Assembly: GCA_963817375.1 (NCBI GenBank)
Contig: CAWFOB010000005.1
Location: 372,001 to 436,000, forward strand
Source of the DNA: JACVRM01 sp963817375
Lineage (GTDB): Bacteria; Actinomycetota; Thermoleophilia; Gaiellales; Gaiellaceae
Reading direction: 5' to 3'
Length of the DNA stretch: 64,000 nt
Every line of letters begins with the position of its first letter. Within the stretch, counting starts at the first letter, position 1. This document shows positions 33,431 through 41,679 of this stretch, piece after piece. Both the position numbers and the translations under genes were made by a program. A model generated the notes under the pieces. It saw nothing but the letters and a program-made list of their open reading frames with translations. It was not told where the DNA came from and made no database searches.

Positions 33431-34832
33431 CGAGCGCCTCGGGAAGGGCCTCGACGACGTCGCCGGCGACGAGCCCGCGACGCCGGCCGCTGAACCGCGC
33501 GGCGCGCCGGTGCGCGACCGCGCCGGCGGCGGCGGCCAGGCGCGGCTCGACGCCCTTGGCGAGGAAGGCGGCGATGATCCCCGTCAGCACGTCGCCCGTC
33601 CCGGCGGCGGCGAGCGCCGGGGCGTTGCCGGAGACGACGAGCGGCCGCTCGCCCGGTGCCCCGACGAGCGTGTCGGCGCCCTTCAGCAGCACGATGCAGC
33701 CGAAGCGCTCGACCGCACGGCGCAGCGCGTCGAGGCGGTGCGCGGCGACCCAGCCCGACGGCTCGCCGAGCAGGCGGCCGAGCTCGCCCTCGTGCGGCGT
33801 GAGAATCGTCGGCGCGTTCCGCGCGAACGGCTCCAGCTTCCAGAGCGCGTCCGCGTCGATCACGAGGGGCACGTCGAGCGCCGCGAGCACCCGCCGCACG
33901 AGCTCCACGGTGCCGTCGCTGCGGCCGAGGCCGGGGCCGAGCGCGACCGCGCGCATGCGCTCGGCCGCCTCGACGACGCTGCCGGCCGCCTCCTCGGTCA
34001 TCCGCCCCAACCAGTCCTCGGCGACGGGCCGCTTCACGACCTCGACGAGCTGCTGCTCCAGGACGGCGAGGGAGGACACCGGCGCCGCGACGGCGACGTA
34101 GCCCGCGTCGGCCCGAAACGCCGCCCGCGCGGCGAGGCAGGCGGCGCCCGTGAGCCCGCGCGAGCCGCCGACGACGAGGACGGCGCCCGCGGTGTACTTG
34201 TTGTCGCCCTCGCGCTTCGGCGGGACAAGCCTCAGGATCTCCTCGCGCACGAGCCGGACCGCCGTCTCGCCGCCGGAGAGCCCGATGTCGGCGACGACGA
34301 CGTCGCCGGCGCGGAAGCGTCCGGGCGCGACGTGGAGCCCGACCTTGGGGCCGTGGAAGGTCACGGTGACGTCGGCGTCGATCGCCGCGCCGGCGACCTC
34401 GCCCGTCGAGGCGTCGACGCCCGACGGCACGTCGACGGCGACGACAGGCTTGCCGAGCCGGTTGACCTGCTGGATCAGGCGGGCGGCGCCCGGGCGGGGC
34501 TCGCCGGTGAAGCCGGTGCCGAAGATCGCGTCGACGACGACGTCCGGGTCGCCGAGATCCTTGGCCTCGTCCTCCGGCTTCATCTCCACGACGCGCACCT
34601 CGCGGTCGGCGGCGAGCAGTCGCGCTGCCACGCGGCCGTCGCCGCCGTTCGAGCCCGCGCCGGCCACGATCGTGATCTGCCGCGCGTCCGGGAAGCGGGC
34701 TTCGACGGCCTTCGCGACAGCGGTGCCGGCGCGTTCCATCAGCTCCGGGATGCTCTCGGGGTAGTTCGGGTACTCCTCCTCGGCCGCGCGCATCTCCGCG
34801 GCGGTGAAGAGCGGATCAAGGTAGTCAGCCAT
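33417..34832 (-). CDS. nnr: bifunctional NAD(P)H-hydrate epimerase/ADP-dependent dehydratase
   Basis: The 471-residue fusion has an N-terminal epimerase (VAGAGSNGGDGRVAARLLA, DAIFGTGFTGEPRP, VVAVDVPSGVDASTGEV) and a C-terminal ribokinase-like dehydratase (AGAVLVVGGSRGLTGAACL, LGPGLGRSD, VIDADALWKL, ILTPHEGELGRLLG, AAAGTGDVLTGIIAAFLA). It repairs hydrated NADH/NADPH. It is commonly encoded next to alr and acpS, as here: the start overlaps the acpS end by 8 nt. Confidence 0.94.
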   Translation of the reverse strand: MADYLDPLFTAAEMRAAEEEYPNYPESIPELMERAGTAVAKAVEARFPDARQITIVAGAGSNGGDGRVAARLLAADREVRVVEMKPEDEAKDLGDPDVVVDAIFGTGFTGEPRPGAARLIQQVNRLGKPVVAVDVPSGVDASTGEVAGAAIDADVTVTFHGPKVGLHVAPGRFRAGDVVVADIGLSGGETAVRLVREEILRLVPPKREGDNKYTAGAVLVVGGSRGLTGAACLAARAAFRADAGYVAVAAPVSSLAVLEQQLVEVVKRPVAEDWLGRMTEEAAGSVVEAAERMRAVALGPGLGRSDGTVELVRRVLAALDVPLVIDADALWKLEPFARNAPTILTPHEGELGRLLGEPSGWVAAHRLDALRRAVERFGCIVLLKGADTLVGAPGERPLVVSGNAPALAAAGTGDVLTGIIAAFLAKGVEPRLAAAAGAVAHRRAARFSGRRRGLVAGDVVEALPEALDAPL

Positions 34833-35187
34833 CGACGACGCAGACCGCGCTCGCCAGCTCGCGGGAGTGGGTCATCGACAGGTCGATCGCGCCGGCGCCG
34901 ATCTTCTCGGCCCAGGCGCCGACACGTCCGGACAGGGCGACGCCCGGCTTGGGGCGGCCGGCGATCTCGATGTCCTGCCAGGCCCAGAGGCGCGCGACTC
35001 CGAACCCGAGGGCCTTGCCGACCGCCTCCTTGCCGGCGAACCGCGCGGCGTAGTGCTGCGCGGGGTTCGGGCGGGAGTCGCAGTAGTCCCGTTCGGCCGC
35101 GGTGAAGCAGCGCTCGCGGAAGCGCGGACGCTCGAGCGCGCGGCGCACACGCGCGATCTCGATCAGGTCGACCCCGACGGTGGTCAC
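34825..35187 (-). CDS. acpS: holo-[acyl-carrier-protein] synthase
   Basis: Transfers the 4'-phosphopantetheine arm of CoA to apo-ACP. The 120-residue protein has the AcpS motifs TVGVDLIEIARVRRAL, FTAAERDYC, RFAGKEAVGKALG and DLSMTHSRELASA. It heads the acpS-nnr-alr operon and is divergent from the GGQ release-factor-like gene, 15 bp apart. Confidence 0.94.
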   Translation of the reverse strand: MTTVGVDLIEIARVRRALERPRFRERCFTAAERDYCDSRPNPAQHYAARFAGKEAVGKALGFGVARLWAWQDIEIAGRPKPGVALSGRVGAWAEKIGAGAIDLSMTHSRELASAVCVVDG

Positions 35188-35202
35188 GGCGCGGGCGCTT
35201 CA

Positions 35203-35622
35203 ATGGCAGCCATGGACGGCGATGCTATTCGCGTCACAGGGTCGGTGGCCCTGCCCATGTCTGAGATCGAGCTGCGTTTCTCGCGCTCGAGCGGGCCGGG
35301 CGGCCAGCACGCGCAGACCAGCGAGACCCGCGTCGAGGCGGTGTTCGACGTCGAGGCCTCGGCCACGCTGACGCCCGCGCAGAAGACGCGCGTGCTCGAG
35401 CGGGTCGGCCCGGTCGTGCGCGCGATCGCGCAGGACGAGCGCAGCCAGGCACGCAACCGCGAGCTGGCGCTGGAGCGGCTCGCCGCGCAGCTGCGCGAGG
35501 CGCTGAAGGTGCGGCGTCCGCGGCGCGCGACGAGGCCGACGGCCGGGTCACGGGAGCGCCGGCTCGACGAGAAGAAGCGGCGTGGGACTATCAAGCGGCT
35601 GCGGCAGCCGCCTGCCGAATGA
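35203..35622 (+). CDS. arfB: ArfB-like peptidyl-tRNA hydrolase (GGQ)
   Basis: The 139-residue protein (ATG 35203 or 35212) has the release-factor GGQ loop in FSRSSGPGGQHAQTSETRVEA and a basic C-terminal tail (RRPRRATRPTAGSRERRLDEKKRRG) that in ArfB/ICT1 enters the empty mRNA channel. It frees stalled ribosomes by hydrolysing peptidyl-tRNA without a stop codon. Length is normal. It is followed after 4 bp by the hypothetical gene. Confidence 0.9.
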   Translation: MAAMDGDAIRVTGSVALPMSEIELRFSRSSGPGGQHAQTSETRVEAVFDVEASATLTPAQKTRVLERVGPVVRAIAQDERSQARNRELALERLAAQLREALKVRRPRRATRPTAGSRERRLDEKKRRGTIKRLRQPPAE

Positions 35623-35626
35623 CCTG

Positions 35627-36193
35627 ATGGAGCTTGAGAACCACATTCACGACGCGATCCGCGACGCGCTCGAGGCGATTCCGGCCGAGGAGCGGGCCGA
35701 TGTCTACGTCGTCTCGTTGCTGGTCTACGACGAAGAGGACGACCCGCGCAGACCGACGGTCACGGTCGGCTACAACGGCGAATCGGACGTGGCCACTGCG
35801 GTCGCCGTGACGGACGAGCAGGAGGCGCGCTGGAACTACGCGTTCTGGCGTCAGAACGAGCTCGCGGTGATCTGCGACACCGCCGGTGACCCGTCCGGCC
35901 CTCGGCTACGTGAGGCATGGGCACGGGACCAGGGGCTCTGGTTCGACGTTCCCGCCGGTGAGGATCCGATGTTCGACGAGCGCGGGGAGCCGCTGACCCG
36001 GGCGTTCGTCTCGGTCGTCGAGGACGCCGTACGGCGGCTCCACGGAGGCGATGTCGAGCGGGTCTTCGGTCGCTCGCTGCCCGTCCTGATCCACGAGCTC
36101 GAGTACTACGACGAGATCGCGGCGCAAAACCTGCGTGCGAATCCGGAGGGCGTCGTGCCACCAGGCTTCGTCGCGTGGTGCCGCGGCGAGTAG
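35627..36193 (+). CDS. hypothetical protein, 188 residues
   Basis: The start ATG 35627 (MELENHIHDAIRDALEAIPAEE) lies 4 bp after arfB, so it is probably cotranscribed. The acidic soluble protein has LLVYDEEDDPRRPTVTVGYNGE, ARWNYAFWRQNELAVICDTAGDPSG and RSLPVLIHELEYYDEIAAQN. The pattern resembles immunity/SMI1-like or DUF4303-type small proteins, but I cannot assign it. No signal or membrane segment. Confidence 0.7.
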   Translation: MELENHIHDAIRDALEAIPAEERADVYVVSLLVYDEEDDPRRPTVTVGYNGESDVATAVAVTDEQEARWNYAFWRQNELAVICDTAGDPSGPRLREAWARDQGLWFDVPAGEDPMFDERGEPLTRAFVSVVEDAVRRLHGGDVERVFGRSLPVLIHELEYYDEIAAQNLRANPEGVVPPGFVAWCRGE

Positions 36194-36297
36194 CGAAGCT
36201 TGACGGCCCCACGCAGTCAGCCGCGACCACCCGGGTCCGACCCCTCAGCAGACGGCCGCTTCGTGGTCGACCCGATCCAGGGCACCCGCCTCGCGCA

Positions 36298-36320
36298 GCT
36301 AGTGGCTGACAGCCACTAAC
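36298..36320. repeat. dispersed 23-nt palindrome, copy 3
   Basis: Left arm GCTAGTGGCTG (one change), centre A, right arm CAGCCACTAAC, 14 bp beyond the egtD stop and 104 bp after the hypothetical gene. It lies between convergent genes. Confidence 0.9.
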
Positions 36321-36334
36321 TTGGGGGGCGCCGG

Positions 36335-37336
36335 CTAGCCGCGAACGCGCGCCACGATGAGCGCGAAGTCGCCGGTGGGGTGCTCCCACCAGGCCGCCGT
36401 ATCGAATCCGGCTTCCTCCAACTCCTGCTCGAGCCCTTCGCGGCGGAACTTGGCGCTGATCTCGGTGCGGAGGTCTTCCCCGTCCGCGAAGTCGACGTCG
36501 AGATCGAGGGCGCCGATGCGCACGCGCTGGTCGCCCTCTGAGCGGAGCAGCATCTCGATCCACTCGTGCTCCGGGTCCCAGCGCGCGACGTGCTCGAAGC
36601 GCTCGGGCCGGAAGTCGGCGTCGAGCTCGCGATTGAGGACGCGCAGCATGTTGCGGTTGAACTCGGCCGTGACGCCGGCGCTGTCGTTGTAGGCGGCCTC
36701 CAGACGGCCGACGTCCTTGACGAGGTCGGCGCCGAGCAGGAGCGCCTCGCCGGGCTCGAGCGCCTGCGCGACCTCGCGCAGGAAGCGCGCCCGCTGCCCC
36801 GGCTCGAGGTTGCCGATCGTGCTGCCGAGGAAGGCCATCATGCGGCGGTGCCCGGCAGGCAGGGCGCCGATGTGGCGCAGGAAGTCGCCGACGACGCCGT
36901 GCACCTCGATGCCCGGGTACTCCTCCTCGATGGCCGCTGCGCTCTGGCGCAGCGTCTCCTCGCTGACGTCGAAGGGCACGAAGCGGCGGAGCGACCCGTG
37001 CTCGGCAAGCGCGTCGAGCAGGACGCGGGTCTTGTCGGAGGTGCCGGAGCCAAGCTCGATGAGCGTGTTCGCGTCCGTCAGCTCGACGACGTCGAGCGCG
37101 TGGTCGCGCAGGAGTTCGCGCTCGCGCTCGGTCGGGTAGTACTCGGGCAGCCGCGTGATCTGGTCGAAGAGCTCCGAGCCGCGCTCGTCGTAGAACCACT
37201 GCGGCGACAGGTGCTTGGGCGTCGCCGTCAGACCGGTGACGACATCGTCGTGGAGCGCCTGCTCCCGCTCGGCGGGCGTGTAGAGCACGTCGACGCGCGG
37301 CGTCGGCGGCGCGACGGGCCAGGCGCCGTCAGGCAT
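36335..37336 (-). CDS. egtD: L-histidine N(alpha)-methyltransferase
   Basis: EgtD makes hercynine by trimethylating histidine with SAM, the first step of ergothioneine synthesis. The 333-residue protein shows TPKHLSPQWFYDERGSELFDQI, ITRLPEYYPTERERELL, TLIELGSGTSDKTRVLLDAL, RRFVPFDVSEETL, RRMMAFLGSTIGNLEP, ALLLGADLVKDVG and the substrate region EAAYNDSAGVTAEFN. The length fits. Its ATG lies 8 nt inside the end of egtB, so both are one unit. Confidence 0.95.
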   Translation of the reverse strand: MPDGAWPVAPPTPRVDVLYTPAEREQALHDDVVTGLTATPKHLSPQWFYDERGSELFDQITRLPEYYPTERERELLRDHALDVVELTDANTLIELGSGTSDKTRVLLDALAEHGSLRRFVPFDVSEETLRQSAAAIEEEYPGIEVHGVVGDFLRHIGALPAGHRRMMAFLGSTIGNLEPGQRARFLREVAQALEPGEALLLGADLVKDVGRLEAAYNDSAGVTAEFNRNMLRVLNRELDADFRPERFEHVARWDPEHEWIEMLLRSEGDQRVRIGALDLDVDFADGEDLRTEISAKFRREGLEQELEEAGFDTAAWWEHPTGDFALIVARVRG

Positions 37337-38594
37337 CCCGCGCGCACCGGAAGCCGGCGAACAGCTGGCGCCGGATCGGATAGTCCCAGTTGCGGAAGGT
37401 CATGCGCATCGCGGCCGGGTGCGTCGCCCAGGAACCGCCGCGCAGCACCTTGTACTCAGAACCGAAGAACACCTCCGAGTATTCCGCGTACGGGAACGTC
37501 TCGAAACCGGGGTAGGCCGTGAAGTCGGACGCCGTCCACTCCCAGACGTCGCCATGGAGCTGCTCGGGGCCCTCGCGGGGAACGAGCCGACCGCCTCCGG
37601 GGCGAAGCGAGCGCTCGCGAGATTCGCCTCGCCGGCCGCGGTCGATGCGGCGCGCTCCCACTCGGCCTCGGTCGGCAAGCGCTTGCCCACCCAGCGGGCG
37701 TAGGCGTCGGCCTCGTACCAGCAGACGTGCTGCACCGGCTCCTCGGCCGGAAGCGGCTCCCAGTGGCCGAAGCGCCGCCGCGACCAGCCAACGCCCTCGC
37801 GCCGCCAGAACGCGGGGTGCTCGAGCGCCTGCTCGCGTACGAACGCCCAGCCGGCCGGATGCCAGAACTGCGGGTCGTCGTAGCCGCCGGCGGCCGCGAA
37901 ATCGGCGAACTCGGCGTTCGTGACCGGCAGGCGGTCGATCAGGAACGGCGCGAGCTCGACCTCGTGCGCCGGCCGCTCGTTGTCGTAGGCCCATGGCTCG
38001 TCGTCGGTGCCCATCACGAACGTGCCGCCGTCGATCGGCACCTCGCCGCCGACCGCCCGGCCGGCGCGCGGCGCGGGCTCGTCCAGCGGGTACGGCTCGT
38101 CGCGCAGCTGGAGCGTCTGGAGCATCGTCTCGACGTGCTGGTGCTCGTGCTGGACGAGCATCCCGTAGACGAACGCGCCCTGCAGGAGCCGCTCGCCGCC
38201 GTCGAGATCCACCTCGATCGAGCAGCTCGAGCGAGCGGCCGCGGACGTCCTCGCCGAAGCGACGGGCCTCCGCCGGTGTCAGCAGCTCCAGCGCCGCGCG
38301 CTCGGAACGCTCGTGCGCGAAGGCGTTGTAGAGGTCGTCGAGCCGGCTGTCGGCGGACGGCGACCCGCCGAGCGCCCGGATCAGCCACAGCTCCTCGAAG
38401 TGCGCGCAGTGCGCCAGGTCCCAGACGAGCGGCGACATCAGCGCGGAGTACTGCGCACAGAGCTCCTCGTCGGAGAGCGGCGCCAGGAGGTCGAGCATGC
38501 GACGGCGCGCCGCCCCGAGCTCGCGGACGACGTCGGCCTTGCCGGGGGCGGGCCGTCGGGCGACGGCCACGCCGTTGAAGGAGGCCTGACTCAC
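37329..38594 (-). CDS. egtB: hercynine oxygenase (EgtB-type sulfoxide synthase), two frameshifts
   Basis: Iron enzyme joining hercynine to cysteine or gamma-Glu-Cys with O2. The N-terminal DinB-like part carries the His ligands (SPLVWDLAHCAHFEELWLIR, VQHEHQHVETMLQTLQL), and the C-terminal FGE-sulfatase domain shows VPIDGGTFVMGTDDEPWAYDNERPAHEV, KRLPTEAEWERAA, LHGDVWEWTASDF and VLRGGSWATHP. About 422 residues. The frame breaks near 38218 (TCGAGG for TCGCGAGG) and near 37572 (a G lost in AGGGGCCCC). Both restore the family sequence. Whether it takes Cys or gamma-Glu-Cys is not readable here. Confidence 0.93.
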   Translation of the reverse strand: MSQASFNGVAVARRPAPGKADVVRELGAARRRMLDLLAPLSDEELCAQYSALMSPLVWDLAHCAHFEELWLIRALGGSPSADSRLDDLYNAFAHERSERAALELLTPAEARRFGEDVRGRSLELLDRGGSRRRRAAPAGRVRLRDARPARAPARRDDAPDAPAARRAVPAGRARAARRPGGRRRGADRRRHVRDGHRRRAMGLRQRAAGARGRARAVPDRPPAGHERRVRRFRGRRRLRRPAVLASGRLGVRTRAGARAPRVLAARGRWLVAAALRPLGAASGRGAGAARLLVRGRRLRPLGGQALADRGRVGARRIDRGRRGESRERSLRPGGGRLVPREGPEQLHGDVWEWTASDFTAYPGFETFPYAEYSEVFFGSEYKVLRGGSWATHPAAMRMTFRNWDYPIRRQLFAGFRCARDA

Positions 38595-38636
38595 AGGGGC
38601 GCGGGGAGCGTAGAGGAACGGGGAGAATCAGGCAAC

Positions 38637-39803
38637 GTGCAGCGAGTTCTCCTCGTGTCACCGACAGAGCGCGACGTCATGGAGATCCGGTCCTCCGGGC
38701 TCGACAACCGTTACGAGGTCACGTTCGCAGGGCCTGACCTCGATGCGCTCGAGCGCATCGACGCGCCCGCGCTCGCCGAGGGGCTCGACGGGCTCGAGGC
38801 GGACGCGATCGTGTCCTCGAAGGACCGCGGCGCGCTCTTCGCCGCCGCACTGACGGCGCGTCGCCGCCTGCCCGGCCCCACGCCGGCCGCGGTCGCCTCG
38901 TGCCAGCACAAGCCGACGGCGCGCCGGCTCCAGCAGCGGGCCGTGCCGGACGCGGTCCCCTGCTGGGACGCGTCCGGCGGCCCGCCGCCGTTCCCGCCGC
39001 CGTGGTTCGTGAAGCCGGTGGTAGGCCGCCTCTCGATGGGCGCACGCCGCGTCGATGACCAGCGCGATTTCCCGCTGGTCGAAGGGGACGACGCGTACGC
39101 GTCCGGCTGGGAGGCGCTCGCCCGGCTCGGGGGCGTCGACCTCGACGGCCACGGCTGGATCGCCGAGCAGCTGCTCACCGGCGACCCGGTGACCGTCGAG
39201 GGATACGTCCATCGCGGGGCGGTCACGATCCTCGGCGTGACCGACTCGGTGATGTACGAGGGAACGCTCAGCTTCGAGCGCTTCGAGTACCCGAGCAGGC
39301 TGCCCGTCGAGCGGGTCGACGCCGCGGCCGCAGTCGCGGCGGCGCTCCCGCGCGCGTTCGGCTTCGACGGCGGGTTCTTCAACGTCGAGCTCCTCGTCCC
39401 CTCGACGGGCACGCCGGGGCTGATCGAGCTCAACGGCCGCATCGCTTCCCAGTTCGCACCGCTCCTGCGAGCGGTTCACGGGCGCTCGAGCTACGACGCC
39501 CTGCTCGCGCTCGCCTGCGGCGAGGATCCGCGCTGGGATCCCGGCCCGCCCGACGGCGTGGCGGTCTCGTACGTGCTGCGCCGCTTCGAGGACGCGTGGG
39601 TCGACGAGGTGCCGGAGCCGGAGGACGGCGTCGAGATCCTCGCCCACCCGGGCGAGAACCTGTCGGACGCCTACGCGAACGACCCGGACAGCTTCCGGCT
39701 TGCCATCGTGTACGAGACGGGCGAGACGCACACCGAGGCGGTCGAGCGCGCGCGGGCTCGCGCCTCCGCGCTCAGGTTTCGGCTGCAGCCACCCCGGGCG
39801 TAG
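38637..39803 (+). CDS. ATP-grasp ligase divergent from egtB
   Basis: The 388-residue protein from GTG 38637 (VQRVLLVSPTERD) shows an ATP-grasp layout: N-terminal Rossmann-like part, CQHKPTARRLQQRAVP, FPPPWFVKPVVGRLSMGARRV (ATP lysine), WIAEQLLTGDPVTVEGYV, and the metal-binding end FFNVELLVPSTGTPGLIELNGRI. Such enzymes ligate a carboxylate to an amine or thiol. Position head to head with egtB-egtD, 42 bp apart, suggests a shared promoter and a link to ergothioneine or thiol metabolism, for example a dipeptide ligase. That is inference. It overlaps the MFS gene end by 32 bp. Confidence 0.8.
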   Translation: MQRVLLVSPTERDVMEIRSSGLDNRYEVTFAGPDLDALERIDAPALAEGLDGLEADAIVSSKDRGALFAAALTARRRLPGPTPAAVASCQHKPTARRLQQRAVPDAVPCWDASGGPPPFPPPWFVKPVVGRLSMGARRVDDQRDFPLVEGDDAYASGWEALARLGGVDLDGHGWIAEQLLTGDPVTVEGYVHRGAVTILGVTDSVMYEGTLSFERFEYPSRLPVERVDAAAAVAAALPRAFGFDGGFFNVELLVPSTGTPGLIELNGRIASQFAPLLRAVHGRSSYDALLALACGEDPRWDPGPPDGVAVSYVLRRFEDAWVDEVPEPEDGVEILAHPGENLSDAYANDPDSFRLAIVYETGETHTEAVERARARASALRFRLQPPRA

Positions 39804-41256
39804 GCGCCTCCTCCTCGACCTCCTGCTCGCCGCGCGCCTCGCGGTTCGAGATGAAGATCGCGCCCACCGCAGCGCCGGCGAACGCGAGTGCCGCGACGAC
39901 CGCCATGGCGGCACGCCACGCGTCGACCGAGGCCGCATGGAGAGCGGCGTTCGTCTGGTCCTTGGCCAGCGGCGTGCCGCTCGAGCTGCCGCCGTTCGAC
40001 TGGAACACGATGGTGACGACAAGGCCGACGATCGCGACGGCGAGCAGGTTGCCGATCCGCGAGAAGGTGGTGTTGATGCCGGACGCGATGCCCGCGTACT
40101 TCTCGGGGACCGACTTGAGGGCGGTGGCCGTGATCGGGGCGACGAGGATGGCGAGGCCGAGCGAGAAGAGCGCCAGCGCCGGAAGGACGAGGTACCAGAC
40201 CTTGGCCTTCGTGTCGACGGCCATCAGGAGCAGCGCCGCGCAGCCGAGCAGCCCCGGCCCGATCGTCAGGTAGAGCCGAGGGCCGTTCCTGTCGGCCAGC
40301 GCCCCAAACTTGGGCGCGAGCAGGATCATCAGGACGGTCGTCGGCGCGAGGATCACACTCGTCAGGAACGGCGAGTAGCCGAGGAACTGGATGTAGAGCG
40401 TCACGTAGACGAGCCACGCACCGATCGCCGCGTAGACCAGGAACGTCGCGGCGTTCGAGGCCGCGAAGTTGCGGATACGGAAGAGCTCGAGCGGAAGCAT
40501 CGGGCTCTCCTTGCGGTGCTCCACGACGAGGAAGGCGATCAGGGAGGCAGCCGCGACGCCGATCAGCCACCAGTAGTCGGCGAAGCCGTGCCGTGCGCCC
40601 TCCACGAGCGCATAGGTCAGTGTCCCGATGCCGACCGCGATGAGTGCGGCTCCCGGAACGTCGAGCCGCTGCGTCCCCCCGCTTGCCTCCTCCCGCCTGC
40701 ACTCCCCCGCGCGCGCGAACCAGACCGTCGCCACGGCGACCGGCAGGTTGATGAGAAAGATCCAGCGCCAGGAGGCCCACTCCACGAGCGCTCCCCCGAT
40801 GGGTGGTCCGGCGATCGTGACGACGCCGGTGAACGACGTCCAGAGGCCGACGGCGCGGCCCGCGTCCTTGCCGTACGCCTGGCGGAGGAGCGCCAGGCTG
40901 TTGGTCGTGACGAAGGCGCCGCCGATCCCCTGCAGCGTGCGCGCGGCGATCAGCACGCCCCCGTTCGGGGCGACCGCCGCGAGCAGCGACGCGAGCGCGA
41001 ACACCCCGACGCCCACCGTGAAGACCTCGCGCCGGCCGCGCCGGTCGCCGACGGCGCCGGCGACGAGGTACAGCGACGCGAGCGCGAGCGAGTACGACAG
41101 GTAGATCCACTGCTCGCCGGCAAGACCGAGGTTCAGGTCCTTCTCGATCGTCGGCAGCGCGACGATCACCACCGTCACGTCGAGGAAGGCGAGCGACGAC
41201 CCGAGGATCGTCGCGATCAGCGTCAGCCGCCGCCGCTGTGCCTCCGTGCGAGCCAC
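39772..41256 (-). CDS. MFS drug/proton antiporter, DHA2 (EmrB/QacA) type
   Basis: The 494-residue protein has 14 predicted helices. The N-terminal TLIATILGSSLAFLDVTVVIVALPTIEKDL is the DHA2 motif D1, followed by AGAVGDRRGRREVF (motif A), ARTLQGIGGAFVTTNSLAL and GVVTIAGPPIGGALVEWASWRWIFLINLP (motif C region). It exports toxic compounds using proton flux. No regulator gene is adjacent. It is divergent from the small membrane protein gene. Confidence 0.9.
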   Translation of the reverse strand: MARTEAQRRRLTLIATILGSSLAFLDVTVVIVALPTIEKDLNLGLAGEQWIYLSYSLALASLYLVAGAVGDRRGRREVFTVGVGVFALASLLAAVAPNGGVLIAARTLQGIGGAFVTTNSLALLRQAYGKDAGRAVGLWTSFTGVVTIAGPPIGGALVEWASWRWIFLINLPVAVATVWFARAGECRREEASGGTQRLDVPGAALIAVGIGTLTYALVEGARHGFADYWWLIGVAAASLIAFLVVEHRKESPMLPLELFRIRNFAASNAATFLVYAAIGAWLVYVTLYIQFLGYSPFLTSVILAPTTVLMILLAPKFGALADRNGPRLYLTIGPGLLGCAALLLMAVDTKAKVWYLVLPALALFSLGLAILVAPITATALKSVPEKYAGIASGINTTFSRIGNLLAVAIVGLVVTIVFQSNGGSSSGTPLAKDQTNAALHAASVDAWRAAMAVVAALAFAGAAVGAIFISNREARGEQEVEEEAPTPGVAAAET

Positions 41257-41283
41257 TGGTGAGCAGGAGGATACGGTGTCGGG

Positions 41284-41673
41284 GTGATCGAGTCACTCCA
41301 CGTTGCGACCGGAGCGGCGATCGGGGAGGCCACCGGCTCGCGCCTCTGGGCGGCCGTGCTCGGCCCGGTCTCGCATTTCCTCGGCGATCTGACGCCGCAC
41401 GACGACATCCCGTCGGACACATTCGAGACGGTCAGCGGCATCCTCGCCGGGCTCTGGGTCGTCCACCGCCGCGGGCTCTTCTCGCCGGCCGCGATCGGCG
41501 CGATGTTCGCGACGCTGCCGGACTTCGAGCACCTGCTGCGGCCGGCGAGGCCGGGGCGGCGGCAGCTGTTCCCGACGCACCGCTACGCGCGGCTGCACCA
41601 GCGCGGCGGGCTGCCCGCGTGGCTCCAGCTCGGGGCGGCGGTTGCGATCCTCGTCGCGCTCGACCGCGACTAG
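41284..41673 (+). CDS. small membrane protein, YdjM/DUF457-like hydrolase fragment family
   Basis: The 129-residue protein begins GTG (IESLHVATGAAIGEATG). Conserved-looking metal-ligand clusters VSHFLGDLTPHDDIP and LPDFEHLL, with hydrophobic helices between and after, resemble membrane-bound metal-dependent hydrolases of the YdjM/DUF457 type. The protein is shorter than most members. Function is unknown. It converges on glmS with a 6-bp gap. Confidence 0.6.
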   Translation: MIESLHVATGAAIGEATGSRLWAAVLGPVSHFLGDLTPHDDIPSDTFETVSGILAGLWVVHRRGLFSPAAIGAMFATLPDFEHLLRPARPGRRQLFPTHRYARLHQRGGLPAWLQLGAAVAILVALDRD

Positions 41674-41679
41674 GCGCGG

